A DNA stretch of 60,728 nucleotides from Romeriopsis navalis LEGE 11480 (GCF_015207035.1 NZ_JADEXQ010000025.1:1-60728); one strand, 5' to 3'. Numbered from the stretch's first letter, positions 9,566 to 19,767 are shown. Numbers and translations are program-made. The notes: generated by a model not told the origin, from the sequence alone.

Positions 9566-10405
9566 CTAATAGCGATGCCAACGGCGACGTTCATAGCGCC
9601 GGCGTCGCCGTTCATAGCGTCGACCGCGGCGATCGTATCGCCGATCATCACGGTCATATCTGTGGGGGCAAGGGATATGGATTACTTCACGAGGGCGAAC
9701 GATGGTGCGGGTGACTTGACGATTTTGGATATCAATGACGATCGGAAATTCGCCTGATTCGATAACCTGACGACCCCGTTTAATCTGATAGGTCAGCAAA
9801 TTCTTGCCCGGACGCACTGCCAGATACTTACTCTGATGCTTGTGCTCTGGCGACACGAAAAACTTCTCGGATCGCCGTCCTGCCTCATATTCGCGGTCGG
9901 TATAAGGTATCGTGCCACCCCCGATCGTCGGGTTTTGAATCACCACACGTAACCCCGGTGCTGGGGGTGTGGTACTGGATGAGAAGAAAGCCTTGATACG
10001 GGGCTTGCCACGCCGATAAGGCGTCACGTCATGTGCTGAGACTAAAACCGTTGAGCCATAAATTGAACGCGGTGTGTGATAGCTATATTTTGGACGATGG
10101 CGACATCTGGATCGTCGGTAAGTCACGCCCGTTTGCTGATAAATCTTTTCGTAATTCACCCACTTTTGTACCAGGCTTGTTTGATTCAACGTTGGGGAGG
10201 AATCAAATTCAATTCCGGCGGTGGCCGATGTCGTGTTGCCAGACGGCATATTTGCCGGGTTAAAGGCCAATGCTGGGCGGGCCAATGCTGATTGGTGCCA
10301 GCTCAATGCCAACGGTAAGAGCAATGCCGTGGTGACGATCATGCCCGGCGTCTGAGCCGATCGAGGATTGGGCTGGACCCGCAGTCGCGGTTTAAAAATT
10401 GGCAT
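9566..10405 (-). CDS. Secreted protein with Arg/Tyr-rich tail, unknown function
   Basis: A 279-residue protein that I do not recognise. Residues 22-43 form a hydrophobic signal-like segment ending in an ALA site, so translation may start at the internal Met22 (10342) rather than Met1. The middle has conserved-looking short motifs (for example YTDREYEAGRRSEKFFVSPEH), which suggests an extracytoplasmic beta-rich domain. The last 35 or so residues are an extremely basic and tyrosine-rich tail with repeated RYDRR/RYERR units. Such a tail could bind polyanions such as nucleic acid, lipopolysaccharide or sulphated polysaccharide; that is inference. It stands alone, downstream of a small inverted repeat. 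Confidence 0.7.
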   Translation of the reverse strand: MPIFKPRLRVQPNPRSAQTPGMIVTTALLLPLALSWHQSALARPALAFNPANMPSGNTTSATAGIEFDSSPTLNQTSLVQKWVNYEKIYQQTGVTYRRSRCRHRPKYSYHTPRSIYGSTVLVSAHDVTPYRRGKPRIKAFFSSSTTPPAPGLRVVIQNPTIGGGTIPYTDREYEAGRRSEKFFVSPEHKHQSKYLAVRPGKNLLTYQIKRGRQVIESGEFPIVIDIQNRQVTRTIVRPREVIHIPCPHRYDRDDRRYDRRGRRYERRRRRYERRRWHRY

Positions 10406-10428
10406 GGCAACACATCAGGAATCTTACT

Positions 10429-10461
10429 TAAGCTTGATTATTTCGGGATAAACCAAGCTTA
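10429..10461. promoter_or_regulatory. Inverted repeat upstream of the Arg/Tyr-rich protein gene
   Basis: TAAGCTTG at 10429-10436 and CAAGCTTA at 10454-10461 are perfect complements 17 bases apart, about 25-55 bases upstream of the start at 10405. It could be an operator or a leader hairpin; nothing else supports a specific role. Confidence 0.3.
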
Positions 10462-10588
10462 TGCAAGTGTCTGAAGTCGGATTTTTCTCGGCCCAAAGTA
10501 ACAAATTCGTCGTTTTGTGATGATCTGACGTTCAAGGCCTGCCGTTGCCCGCAACCGAATTCCCAGTTACGCTTCCGTCTTTAATTGA

Positions 10589-11209
10589 TTAATCGCTGCA
10601 CAACCCTAAATGCTTTGCCTGCACCATATAGCGGAAAATATATTCCGCTAGCTCAATCTTATTCCGGGCATCCTCTGGGGACTTCCCCCACACTGTTACC
10701 CCATGATTGCGAATCAAGAGCGCGGGAATTGGGGGTAATTCCTGCGTGAATCGATCGCGAATGGCTTGCCCGATCATCGGGACATCCAAATGATTGGCAA
10801 ACAGCGGCATTCCCACCTTTGGATTGGCCTCCCAGATCCCAAATCCTTTGATCATTTCCAGTGGTGGCAACGGCAGGATTGCGGCATGCGTAAAATTGGA
10901 AACTAAATTTGCTTCGATCGAATGCACATGATAACAAGCGCGTGCTTCTGGGAAGATCGCGTATACGGCTTCATGAATCGAGGTTTCTGCGGATGGCTTC
11001 AGATCCGGTCGTGGTTTTTCGAACGTTCCATTGGGGAGTTGGTGAATAAAGTCGTTTTCTGTCAGCTCACCTTTGGATTTACCACTGGCGGTAATCCAGA
11101 AGCTACCGTCTTCGAGGCGGGCGGAGAGATTGCCAGCGGTGCCGAGCATCCAGCCCCGTTGGTGAAAATATTTGGCAGCGTTGACTAAATCGGTACGGGG
11201 ATCGGTCAT
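10589..11209 (-). CDS. mtnB: Methylthioribulose-1-phosphate dehydratase MtnB
   Basis: A 206-residue class II aldolase-family enzyme of the methionine salvage pathway. It dehydrates 5-methylthioribulose 1-phosphate to 2,3-diketo-5-methylthiopentyl 1-phosphate in the cytoplasm. The family hallmarks are visible: GTAGNLSARL near the N-terminus, ITASGKSKGEL, the metal-binding CYHVHS motif and the later IRNHGVTVWG with its histidine ligand. The ATG at 11209 (start MTDPRTDLVN) fits the family better than the ATG-like start at 11281, which would overlap the upstream phosphatase gene. It is the last gene of an mtnW-mtnX-mtnB operon. Confidence 0.93.
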   Translation of the reverse strand: MTDPRTDLVNAAKYFHQRGWMLGTAGNLSARLEDGSFWITASGKSKGELTENDFIHQLPNGTFEKPRPDLKPSAETSIHEAVYAIFPEARACYHVHSIEANLVSNFTHAAILPLPPLEMIKGFGIWEANPKVGMPLFANHLDVPMIGQAIRDRFTQELPPIPALLIRNHGVTVWGKSPEDARNKIELAEYIFRYMVQAKHLGLCSD

Positions 11210-11262
11210 TGGCGAGTTGTCGTGGGGATGTGGTTTTGGTCGTGGGTGCGCAATGCAAACCC

Positions 11263-11904
11263 CTATGGTTGTACGCCCCATTGCTGGGCTAATGATTTTC
11301 GCACATCATGAAAATCTTCCCAGGCAAAATACGGTGTCTCGGATTCTTGCAGGTAAATCGCTAATCGATCGCGGGCAAATACGACCGGCACGTTCAATGC
11401 CATATTCAAATCGGTGATCGAATCGCCGATGGCGATCGCTTCATCACAGTCATATTCCGCGATGATTTTCACTTTAGAAACTAATTCCGTTCCGTCCTCA
11501 AATGGGGAAACCGCTTTGAGTCGTTCACCGCTGGTCTCTAGCTGTACGGCATGGACCCCGGCCATGCGCTTGACTAGATCGCCCAGAATTGTCTCGACCA
11601 TCACCTGCACCCCGCCCGAAATCACCACAAATGGCACGGATTGACGATCGAGAAAATCGAGCAATTCCGGTAATCCTGGTCGCATTACGGCTTTCGCCTT
11701 GGAAAACGCAATTAATTCGGGATACTGCGTTGATGGAATCGATTCGAGTAACTGCCGCACGCCCTCCCGGAGAGTCAACCGTCGTGCATACATCTCCGGC
11801 ATTAATTGCTCGGCCAATGACGGCGTAAATTTGCGTAGTAGCGCCACAAAGGTTTCTTCGGCGCTAATTGTGCCATCAAAGTCGCAGAAGACAATGCGTT
11901 TCAT
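11263..11904 (-). CDS. mtnX: MtnX-type HAD phosphatase (hydroxyketomethylthiopentenyl-1-P phosphatase)
   Basis: A 213-residue HAD-superfamily phosphatase. It has motif I FCDFDGTIS at residues 6-14, motif II in VISGG, and motif IV around IGDSITDLNMA. In organisms with an MtnW enolase, MtnX removes the phosphate from 2-hydroxy-3-keto-5-methylthiopentenyl 1-phosphate, and the position here directly between the MtnW and MtnB genes supports that role. The gap to mtnB is about 50 bases. The family assignment rests on both motifs and context. Confidence 0.9.
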   Translation of the reverse strand: MKRIVFCDFDGTISAEETFVALLRKFTPSLAEQLMPEMYARRLTLREGVRQLLESIPSTQYPELIAFSKAKAVMRPGLPELLDFLDRQSVPFVVISGGVQVMVETILGDLVKRMAGVHAVQLETSGERLKAVSPFEDGTELVSKVKIIAEYDCDEAIAIGDSITDLNMALNVPVVFARDRLAIYLQESETPYFAWEDFHDVRKSLAQQWGVQP

Positions 11905-11992
11905 GAAAGAAGATGGGAAGAGTTGAATGGTGATCGATTGTTGATTATGGCAGATCGTGGATCATCCATGCTGTCTGCTGGCATGCCGGCTG

Positions 11993-13162
11993 CTACTCAC
12001 CCACACCCCATTTCTCTAAGGCGCTGCGGAGTGGGCCATCGCCAATGTTCTCCAGCACAAACTTTTGTCCGGGCTGGGCTTGCGCTAAAGCGGCAAAGAA
12101 TGCCTGCACACCGGCCCCGGCTCCCTGGGGGTGATCCATAATCCCGGTCCCCGCATTCAAAATCACATCCTGGCCGTAGTCCCGTAGTGCCATCGGCACA
12201 ATCCCCGGATGAATCCCCGCCGATGGGACCGGGAAAACATTGCGATCGCGCAAGGCATCCCGAATGGCAAACTCCGCTGCTGGCTCAAAGGGTAAACTGC
12301 CATAGTGAGCCGGATACAGCACTGCATCGGCGCCCGCATGGGCCATCAACGTCCCCAAGACCACGCGATAGCTCAAACCATGATTCGGCGCGCCGCACAT
12401 CGCCCCGGCCAACGCTGGATGGGCAAAGATTGGCACATTGATTTCCGGGTCACGGGCCAAGGCTTCGAGCACCGAAAAGCCATAGGTCAGCACATTTAGC
12501 AGTAGGGCATTTGCTCCCTGTGCGACTAATTTTCGGGCTTTGGTGATTAATTCATCGGCCCGACCGGTGACATTGACCGCATAGAGCAAGGGTTTTCCGG
12601 TTTGATCCTGGGTGCGATCGATCACCTCACGACAGGCTTTGAGCCGTTCCATTGTTGGCGCACTGTCGAGGTTGGCCATAATTTCATCGTCTTTGATGAT
12701 GTCTAACCCTTGGGGTGCGACCGCGGCCATGATCTTGGCGTGGTCAGCGGCAGACAGTCCTAAAGCCGGTTTGAAAATTGCCATGACTAAGGGCCGATCG
12801 TCCAGCCCCAGCATTGACCGTATCCCCGAAATCCCGAACTTTGGCTGCGTCCCATAGTCCAGCGGCAACCGCACTGCTATGACCTTGCCCACACCGGCCA
12901 TCGAGAACTTGCCAAAAATCATCGTCAGTAAACTGGCAATATCCCCCTCCACATTCGCCTCAGGAAAGGCGATCGTCGCGACATTGCGGCCATCATCCTG
13001 GGTCTGAATCGCGGTGACTTGACCCAGGCGCTCGCGGAAACTTGCCTCCCGCTCGGCCCAGCGCTCATCCCATGAACCCACCGTCTGACCTACGGCAATT
13101 ACCTTCGCCAGCTTCTCCGCATGCGCACCTGCCGGAAAACGATAATCCACTTCGATCGACAT
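11993..13162 (-). CDS. mtnW: RuBisCO-like protein, diketomethylthiopentyl-1-P enolase MtnW
   Basis: A 389-residue type IV RuBisCO-like protein. The carbamylation and metal site is kept: K157, D159 and E160 in GLDIIKDDE align with K201, D203 and E204 of true RuBisCO. The loop around residue 250 (HPALAGAMCGAPNHG) replaces catalytic residues needed for carboxylation, as expected of an enolase. The protein is shorter than the roughly 470 residues of a carboxylating large subunit. It should enolise 2,3-diketo-5-methylthiopentyl 1-phosphate in methionine salvage. It is the first gene of the operon mtnW-mtnX-mtnB, the same order as the W-X-B block known from Bacillus. It must not be annotated as rbcL. 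Confidence 0.93.
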   Translation of the reverse strand: MSIEVDYRFPAGAHAEKLAKVIAVGQTVGSWDERWAEREASFRERLGQVTAIQTQDDGRNVATIAFPEANVEGDIASLLTMIFGKFSMAGVGKVIAVRLPLDYGTQPKFGISGIRSMLGLDDRPLVMAIFKPALGLSAADHAKIMAAVAPQGLDIIKDDEIMANLDSAPTMERLKACREVIDRTQDQTGKPLLYAVNVTGRADELITKARKLVAQGANALLLNVLTYGFSVLEALARDPEINVPIFAHPALAGAMCGAPNHGLSYRVVLGTLMAHAGADAVLYPAHYGSLPFEPAAEFAIRDALRDRNVFPVPSAGIHPGIVPMALRDYGQDVILNAGTGIMDHPQGAGAGVQAFFAALAQAQPGQKFVLENIGDGPLRSALEKWGVGE

Positions 13163-13351
13163 AGGACTGCTCTCAGAAAAAACCTCGACTTTTTATGCTG
13201 GCATAGTAACTGTGGCTCAGGCAAGCGGCATAACTTGGGCATCCTAAGATGTAGGAAACGGGGGATCGACCGCAAGTGACGGATGATCGTACGGATTACC
13301 GCCGCGCGATCGCGAATAAGTAATTGATCGGGATTGGGGGAAATTTAAGCA

Positions 13352-16300
13352 ATGGCACAGCTGCAGCGGGTACTGTCGATCGCCCTTGGTATTGGGATCA
13401 TCACTAGCTCCCTAGCGCCAATGGCCACCCCATGGGTCGTGGCCCAAACCACATCGGACAGGATTCAAGGATTGCTCGATCGTGGGGCTGAGTTGGCATC
13501 GCAAAAGCAATATGAAAGGGCCCTCCAGCAATACCAGCAAGCGCTCAAGCAGTTTTCCCAGAATCAACCCGCCAAACTCAAAGGCCAAATCCTCTCCCGC
13601 ATTGGCAATATCTATCGCGACCGGCGGCAGTATGACCAAGCGATTCCCTATTTCAAACAAGCCCGCGTGATTTACCAAGCCGGTCAACATCATCTGCTGG
13701 AAGGCATCACCCTGAGGGCGATCGGGCTAAGCTATCGCAATTTGCGTCAGTACGATCAGGCGTTGGCCTCATTGCAAGCGGCCAAACCCGTTTTGTTCAA
13801 GCAGCCCGATCGCTATTGGCAAATGCTGATTTGGTACGATCTTGGGAATCTCTATGCTCGCCGGCGCGACTATCCCAAGGCGATTCAGGCTTTCCAAACG
13901 GCGCTGCCGCTCGCCCGGGCCCTTAAACGCGGGAGTTCCACAGGGCAAACGCTCTACAAACTGGCCCAGGCCCAACATCAACTCAAACAATTTACCGCCG
14001 CTGAAACAAATTACAAGGCCAGTTTGCCGCTGTTGCGTGCCGCGAACTATCGCCGCAGTGAAGCCAACGTTCAGTTGCAATTAGGTCGCCTCGCTAACGA
14101 TCAGCGTCAACCTCGCCGTGCGATTCCGTATTTTCAAACCGTACTTCGCTTCGCCCGCAAAATTCCCACCACCGATCTCGAATACGCCGCGCGACTCAAT
14201 CTGGGGCGCAGCGAACAACAGCTTGGTAACTTGCGTCAAGCAACGACACATCTCACCACAGCCTTAAAATTGGCCCAGCAGGGCGATCACCAAAGCCAAA
14301 TCTGGATTGTATTAGAAGCTCTGGGGAATGTGGCACTTCAGCGCGGTGACTATGCCAGGGCAATTACCCAGTTAAGCCAAGCCCGCAAAATCGCGATCGC
14401 CATCCAAAATCCCCAGGGGGAACATTCCACAACGTTGAATCTGGGGAACGCTTACTATGCCGTCGGCGACTATAATCGTGCGGGCAAAACCTATCAGCAG
14501 GCCCTGACTTTCGCGCAGCAACGTAAAGACTTGGCCGCGGTGGGGCAAATTGTTGGTAGTTTAGGCATTCTGTATCGTCAGACGCGGGACTATCCGCAAG
14601 CCCTGGAATTTACTCAACTCAGCCTCGAAATTGCCGAGAAACTGAATGATGTGGCGGAAAAACAAGTCAGCTTGATGGATCTGGGCTTACTCTACAGCGC
14701 TACGCAAAAACCGAAGTTGGCCCTCAACGCCTATCAAAAAGCCTTAGCGCTGGCCAAACGCACCGATAATCCCCGCGCGATCGGTAAAATCTACGGGAAT
14801 ATTGGGGCGCTCTATACGCAGCAACAAGACTATACCCAAGGAGCAAAGTTCATGCGTTTGAGTGTGGCCCTAGCGCAGCAGTCGCAGGACTTGCGGGAAC
14901 AAGGTGTTGGGCTGTCTAATCTGGGGGCAATTCTGAATCAGTTAGGCCAATATGCCGAAGCGGAAACCCACCTGCGCCAAAGCATTGCAATTTGGGACAA
15001 ACAACGCCAAGGCTTGAATCGTAATCTGGAATATAAGACTGCCGATCGGCAAAAAATCGCCTTGTTTGAACGCCAAACTTACACCTATAGTCATCTACAA
15101 CGTTCACTTGTGGCCCAAGCGAAAGCGGAAGCCGCGTTGGAAATTTCGGAGCAATCGCGGACCCGTGCCCTCGTCGAATTGATGGCGCGCAAACGCCAGG
15201 GGCAAACCGTCCGCCTCAAGGAACAACTCGATATCAATATCGATCGCCTGAAGCAAATTGCCCAAGCCCAAAAGGCGACGATCGTGGAATATGCCTTACT
15301 CCGCGATAACGTTAAACCGGAGCAACGGGCTCAGTCCAAGTATGGCCAAGCGGATCTGCTGATCTGGGTGATTCAACCCAGTGGTCAAGTCACCCTCCGC
15401 CAAGTTGATTTACGGCCCCTGGTTAAGGCCCAAAACATCGAACTCGATAACCTCATTCGGATGAGCCGGAATACGATTGGTGTGCGTAGCCGGGGGATTA
15501 CGATCGCTGCCGCCCAACCCAGCACCGATGCGCTACCGACGATCGACCAACCATTACGCCAATTGCATCAATTTTTGATTGAACCGATCCAAGACCTATT
15601 ACCGTCAGATCCGACCCAGCATGTTGTCTTTATTCCCCAGAAGCAGCTATTTACGGTGCCCTTCTACGCGCTCCAAGATGCGCAGGGGCGCTATCTGCTG
15701 GAACAGCATACAATCCGGACGGCCCCATCGATTCAAGCCCTCGGTCAAACTCAACCCCCGCTGACCAATCCGTCGCCCCAGCGCCATCAAGCCCTGTTCC
15801 AAAATGCCTTGATTGTCGGCAATCCGACGATGCCGTCGATTACCCTGCGGAATGGCGCGGCCAGTGAGCAATTATTGCCCCTGCCCAATGCCACCACTGA
15901 GGCCCAAGCCATTGCTCGAATTGCTCAGACCAAGGCGCTGATTGGCCCCCAAGCCACAAAATCCTTGGTGTTAGAGCGGATGCAACAGGCCAAGCTGGTC
16001 CACCTCGCGACCCACGGTTTGTTAGACGACTTTCAGGATTTGGGCATTCCGGGGGCGATCGCCCTAGCCCCCGATGGCACGGGGCAACCGAATGACGGCA
16101 TTCTCACCACCGATGAATTAACTGACCCCCAACGGCAACTGCCCGCAGAATTAGTGGTACTTAGTGCTTGTAATACGGGTCGCGGGACGATTACCGGCGA
16201 TGGTGTGATTGGTCTATCACGGGCCTTCCTTGGGGCTGGGGTGCCGAGTGTTGTGGTTTCGCTCTGGGCCGTTGACGATCGATCAACGTCAGTGCTGATG

Positions 16301-16432
16301 ACGGAGTTTTATCGCAATCTCAAAACCAATCCGGATCGGGCGGCGGCGCTGCGCCAAGCGATGCTTAAAACTCGTCAGCAGTATCCTGACCCATTTCACT
16401 GGGCGGCGTTCACCTTAGTCGGACAGAAATAA
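13352..16432 (+). CDS. Secreted TPR-CHAT protein, copy 1
   Basis: A 1026-residue protein with an N-terminal signal peptide (about residues 1-31, ending VVAQ). Residues 35-580 hold roughly a dozen tetratricopeptide repeats of the Kinesin-light-chain/TPR_12 type. The C-terminal 350 residues form a CHAT domain, a caspase-clan fold. The predicted catalytic pair is present: His888 in HLATHGLLDD and Cys940 in LSACNTG, so the domain may be an active cysteine peptidase. It is the first of three tandem paralogues, all starting MA and preceded by about 190 or 90 bp gaps. Cyanobacterial CHAT-TPR proteins are abundant but mostly uncharacterised. The role is therefore open. Confidence 0.9.
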   Translation: MAQLQRVLSIALGIGIITSSLAPMATPWVVAQTTSDRIQGLLDRGAELASQKQYERALQQYQQALKQFSQNQPAKLKGQILSRIGNIYRDRRQYDQAIPYFKQARVIYQAGQHHLLEGITLRAIGLSYRNLRQYDQALASLQAAKPVLFKQPDRYWQMLIWYDLGNLYARRRDYPKAIQAFQTALPLARALKRGSSTGQTLYKLAQAQHQLKQFTAAETNYKASLPLLRAANYRRSEANVQLQLGRLANDQRQPRRAIPYFQTVLRFARKIPTTDLEYAARLNLGRSEQQLGNLRQATTHLTTALKLAQQGDHQSQIWIVLEALGNVALQRGDYARAITQLSQARKIAIAIQNPQGEHSTTLNLGNAYYAVGDYNRAGKTYQQALTFAQQRKDLAAVGQIVGSLGILYRQTRDYPQALEFTQLSLEIAEKLNDVAEKQVSLMDLGLLYSATQKPKLALNAYQKALALAKRTDNPRAIGKIYGNIGALYTQQQDYTQGAKFMRLSVALAQQSQDLREQGVGLSNLGAILNQLGQYAEAETHLRQSIAIWDKQRQGLNRNLEYKTADRQKIALFERQTYTYSHLQRSLVAQAKAEAALEISEQSRTRALVELMARKRQGQTVRLKEQLDINIDRLKQIAQAQKATIVEYALLRDNVKPEQRAQSKYGQADLLIWVIQPSGQVTLRQVDLRPLVKAQNIELDNLIRMSRNTIGVRSRGITIAAAQPSTDALPTIDQPLRQLHQFLIEPIQDLLPSDPTQHVVFIPQKQLFTVPFYALQDAQGRYLLEQHTIRTAPSIQALGQTQPPLTNPSPQRHQALFQNALIVGNPTMPSITLRNGAASEQLLPLPNATTEAQAIARIAQTKALIGPQATKSLVLERMQQAKLVHLATHGLLDDFQDLGIPGAIALAPDGTGQPNDGILTTDELTDPQRQLPAELVVLSACNTGRGTITGDGVIGLSRAFLGAGVPSVVVSLWAVDDRSTSVLMTEFYRNLKTNPDRAAALRQAMLKTRQQYPDPFHWAAFTLVGQK

Positions 16433-16626
16433 AAGGCGGACAGAAATCAAAGTTGTCCCGCTATCGTCAAATTGGGCTGGCATCCAGCGGCGTGGCAGCG
16501 ACGGTCAACTGCATCAGTCGGGCATCCTTAGAGAATAGGAACTGCCGATGATCAATTGCCCGATCAGGCGGATTTGTCGCCAGCGATCGTGAATAGAGCT
16601 AAATCGGCATTCAGGGAGATTGAGTT

Positions 16627-19600
16627 ATGGCAAAGTGGCCGCAGGCATGCACAATCATTTTGGGCTTCGGTCTGATGGGTAGTCCCCTCCTGCCCAGCCA
16701 AACCTCGATCGTCCAGGCTCAAACCGCGACCCAATCGAGTACAGCCCTGATCGATGCCGCCAGTCGTTTAGTTGATCAGAAACAATATAAGCGCGCGATC
16801 ACGCTTTATCAGCAAGCGCTGACCCAGCTGAAATCTAGTCAAGATGTGGCGGTCAAGCGCCGGGCTTTATATCTCCTTGGCACGACCTATCGCTATGACC
16901 AACAGCATCAACTGGCCCATGCCTATCTCAAGCAAGCCTTAACGCTGGATCAACAGCAGAAAAAGCCACTGCTTGAAGGGATTACTCTCCGGGCGATCGG
17001 CCTGAACTATCGCGACCAGAAACAATACGATCCCGCCTTAGACTACCTGAAACAAGCCCAAGTTGTCTTGAGTCAACAGCCGCAGCGCTATTGGCAAATG
17101 AATAGCTGGTACGACTTGGGTAACCTATACCAGCGACGGAAGGAATATCAACAAGCGATCACCGCTTATACCACCGGACTGTCGATCGCCCAGGCGCTTC
17201 AGCGCATCAACAGTATCGGGATGCTCCACTATCGTCTGGCTCAATCCCATAACATGCTGAAGGCCAATCAAGTGGCGGCTAAGCACTATAAAGCCAGTAT
17301 TCCGCTGCTGCGCCAAACGAAATATGATGTTGCGCTGATCAATGCCCATATTCAATTAGGCAAAGTCTCCCGGCGACTCGGCCAACCCAAGGCGGCGATT
17401 GCCCATGTCACGACGGGCCTTGAACTGGCCAAAAAACATAAGCGCCAGAGTCAAGTACTCCAGGCGCTCTATAATCTGGGCTGGCTCTACAACGGCATGG
17501 GGCTACCGACTCAATCTCAGCCCTATTTAGAGCAAGCGTTGGCCTTAGCGCGGGAGTATCAAGATGAATACTATGAACAAATCACGCTGGGTGAATTAGG
17601 TCTGATGGCGTTGGCCCGTGGGCGTTATGCCACGGCGATCGATTTTTTGGAGCAATCGCTCAAACTGGCCCGCCGGATGAAAAATTGGCATGGTGTCCAA
17701 TCGAATATCTCGAATCTCGGGATTGCCTATTATTCGCTCGGTGACTATAACCAGGCGGCGGGCTATTACTTTCAAGCCTTGAAATATGCCAAAGCCACCC
17801 GCAACCGCTCCCTTGAAGGCAAAGTCAACGGTAGTCTCGGCATTCTCTATCGCGTTGTCAAACGTTATCAAGCAGCCGAAACCTATAGCAAAACTAGTCT
17901 TGCCATTGCCCAAGCGCTCGGTGATCTGCGGGAACAGAAAACGACTTACCTTGATCTGGGCCTGCTGTATAGCCAACAGGAAAAAATTGATGCGGCGATC
18001 GACGCCTATCTCAAGGCCCTGGACTTAGCCAAGCGCACTGATGATGCGGTTGTGGAAGGCAAACTTTATGGAAATCTTGGTCTGATCTACGAACGTCAAG
18101 GCGAATATCAGCAGGCGGCGGAATATATGCGTGCCAGCGTGGCCATTGCTGCGACGCGGGGCGATCTGCGGGAACGGGGCGTCGGTTTATCCAACCTCGG
18201 CACAATCTTGATTGGGCTGAAGCAATACGATGAGGCGGCCAAACATCTCCGGGCCAGTATTGCGATTTGGGATCATCAGCGGGCCGAACTCAACCGCAAT
18301 CGCCAATACAATAAGGCCGATCGGCAGAAAATCAATTTGTTTGAACGGCAAGCAATTAGCTATCGTCATTTGCAGCGGGCGCTGGTGGCCCAATCGGCCG
18401 TTGAACCGGCCCTCGAAATTGCGGAACAAGCGCGGACCCGTGCCTTAGTCGAATTGATGGCCCGCAAGCAAGATGGCTCAACGGTGAATCTTGGTGAACA
18501 GAACAACATTAATATCACCGAACTGAAACGGATTGCCCGCGAGCAAAATGCGACGATCGTTGAATATTCCCTGCTCTCGGGGTGGGTATCGCCGCCCGCC
18601 GGGCAAGGGACACAACGCCGCTTGCGTGATACAACGCTCTTGACTTGGGTGATTCAACCCAGTGGCAAAGTCGATCTGCGTCAGGTCGATTTGCGGTCGA
18701 TCGCGGCCAAGTATCAAACGCCTTTAGCCAGCTTGATTCGCCAAAGCCGTCAAGCGATCGGCGTCCGCAGTCGGGGTCAACGCAAGGCCGATAAGCGCGA
18801 CCAATTACCACAACCCACCAGTGATCGTCCTCGGGCCCTTGATATCAACCTCGTCAATGGCAGTCCACTGTCCTTGGACAAGGCCCCGAATCGTTCTGCC
18901 CAGGCACTCTATCAAGTTTTAATTGCGCCGATTCAAGATTTGCTGCCTCAGGATCAATCACAGCATGTGGTGTTTATTCCTCAGGACTTTCTCTTTAGCG
19001 TTCCGTTTTATGCGTTGCAAGATGCTCAAGGCCGTTACTTAATCGATCAATATACGATTCGGAGTGCACCCTCGATTCAAGTTTTAGGTTTAACGAAGGC
19101 CGATCGTCTCCCCGTCGCTGATCGCAATCAAGCCCTATTCGAATCGGCCTTAATCGTTGGCAATCCCACCATGCCAACGATTACCAGCGGTACGGTGACT
19201 GAACAGCTACTGCCTTTGCCGGCTACCGAAATCGAAGCAAAACAAGTCGCCCAGTTGACCAATAGCACTGCCCTGATTGGGGCGGCGGCGAAGAAATCGA
19301 CGGTGCTCGCCCGCATGCCTCAGGCAAAGTTAATCCACCTGGCGACCCATGGTCTTCTGGATGATTTTCAGAATTTGGGGATTCCGGGGGCGATCGCCCT
19401 AGCCCCCGATGGCACGGGTCAGCCGAATGATGGCATTCTCACCACCGACGAACTCACCAGCGAAACATTCAAACTCCAAGCTGATCTGGTCGTCTTAAGT
19501 GCCTGCGATACCGGTAGGGGACAGATTAAAGGCGATGGCGTGATTGGGCTATCGCGCTCATTTCTGGCCGCCGGAGTACCGAGTTTAGTGGTCTCCCTGT

Positions 19601-19767
19601 GGGCCGTTGATGATGCCTCTACAGCCGTTCTGATGACGGAGTTCTATCGTCAGTTAAAAATGAATCCCGATCGGGCGGTAGCGCTCCGCCAAGCCATGCT
19701 CAAAACCCGTGAAAAATATCCCGATCCCTATTACTGGGCGGCTTTCTCCCTGGTGGGACAACGATAA
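16627..19767 (+). CDS. Secreted TPR-CHAT protein, copy 2
   Basis: A 1046-residue paralogue of the gene before it, with the same plan: signal peptide (about residues 1-32, ending VQAQ), TPR array to about residue 590, linker, then CHAT domain. The catalytic pair is His908 in HLATHGLLDD and Cys960 in LSACDTG. The segment GIPGAIALAPDGTGQPNDGI is identical to copy 1, and the DNA there is nearly identical too, including an embedded GCGATCGC site. The linker between TPR and CHAT (around residues 700-750) is longer than in copy 1 and is the most divergent part. Confidence 0.9.
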   Translation: MAKWPQACTIILGFGLMGSPLLPSQTSIVQAQTATQSSTALIDAASRLVDQKQYKRAITLYQQALTQLKSSQDVAVKRRALYLLGTTYRYDQQHQLAHAYLKQALTLDQQQKKPLLEGITLRAIGLNYRDQKQYDPALDYLKQAQVVLSQQPQRYWQMNSWYDLGNLYQRRKEYQQAITAYTTGLSIAQALQRINSIGMLHYRLAQSHNMLKANQVAAKHYKASIPLLRQTKYDVALINAHIQLGKVSRRLGQPKAAIAHVTTGLELAKKHKRQSQVLQALYNLGWLYNGMGLPTQSQPYLEQALALAREYQDEYYEQITLGELGLMALARGRYATAIDFLEQSLKLARRMKNWHGVQSNISNLGIAYYSLGDYNQAAGYYFQALKYAKATRNRSLEGKVNGSLGILYRVVKRYQAAETYSKTSLAIAQALGDLREQKTTYLDLGLLYSQQEKIDAAIDAYLKALDLAKRTDDAVVEGKLYGNLGLIYERQGEYQQAAEYMRASVAIAATRGDLRERGVGLSNLGTILIGLKQYDEAAKHLRASIAIWDHQRAELNRNRQYNKADRQKINLFERQAISYRHLQRALVAQSAVEPALEIAEQARTRALVELMARKQDGSTVNLGEQNNINITELKRIAREQNATIVEYSLLSGWVSPPAGQGTQRRLRDTTLLTWVIQPSGKVDLRQVDLRSIAAKYQTPLASLIRQSRQAIGVRSRGQRKADKRDQLPQPTSDRPRALDINLVNGSPLSLDKAPNRSAQALYQVLIAPIQDLLPQDQSQHVVFIPQDFLFSVPFYALQDAQGRYLIDQYTIRSAPSIQVLGLTKADRLPVADRNQALFESALIVGNPTMPTITSGTVTEQLLPLPATEIEAKQVAQLTNSTALIGAAAKKSTVLARMPQAKLIHLATHGLLDDFQNLGIPGAIALAPDGTGQPNDGILTTDELTSETFKLQADLVVLSACDTGRGQIKGDGVIGLSRSFLAAGVPSLVVSLWAVDDASTAVLMTEFYRQLKMNPDRAVALRQAMLKTREKYPDPYYWAAFSLVGQR

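Noticed and set aside
11993-13162. RuBisCO large subunit
   Set aside because: It is too short, lacks carboxylase residues and sits in an mtn operon.
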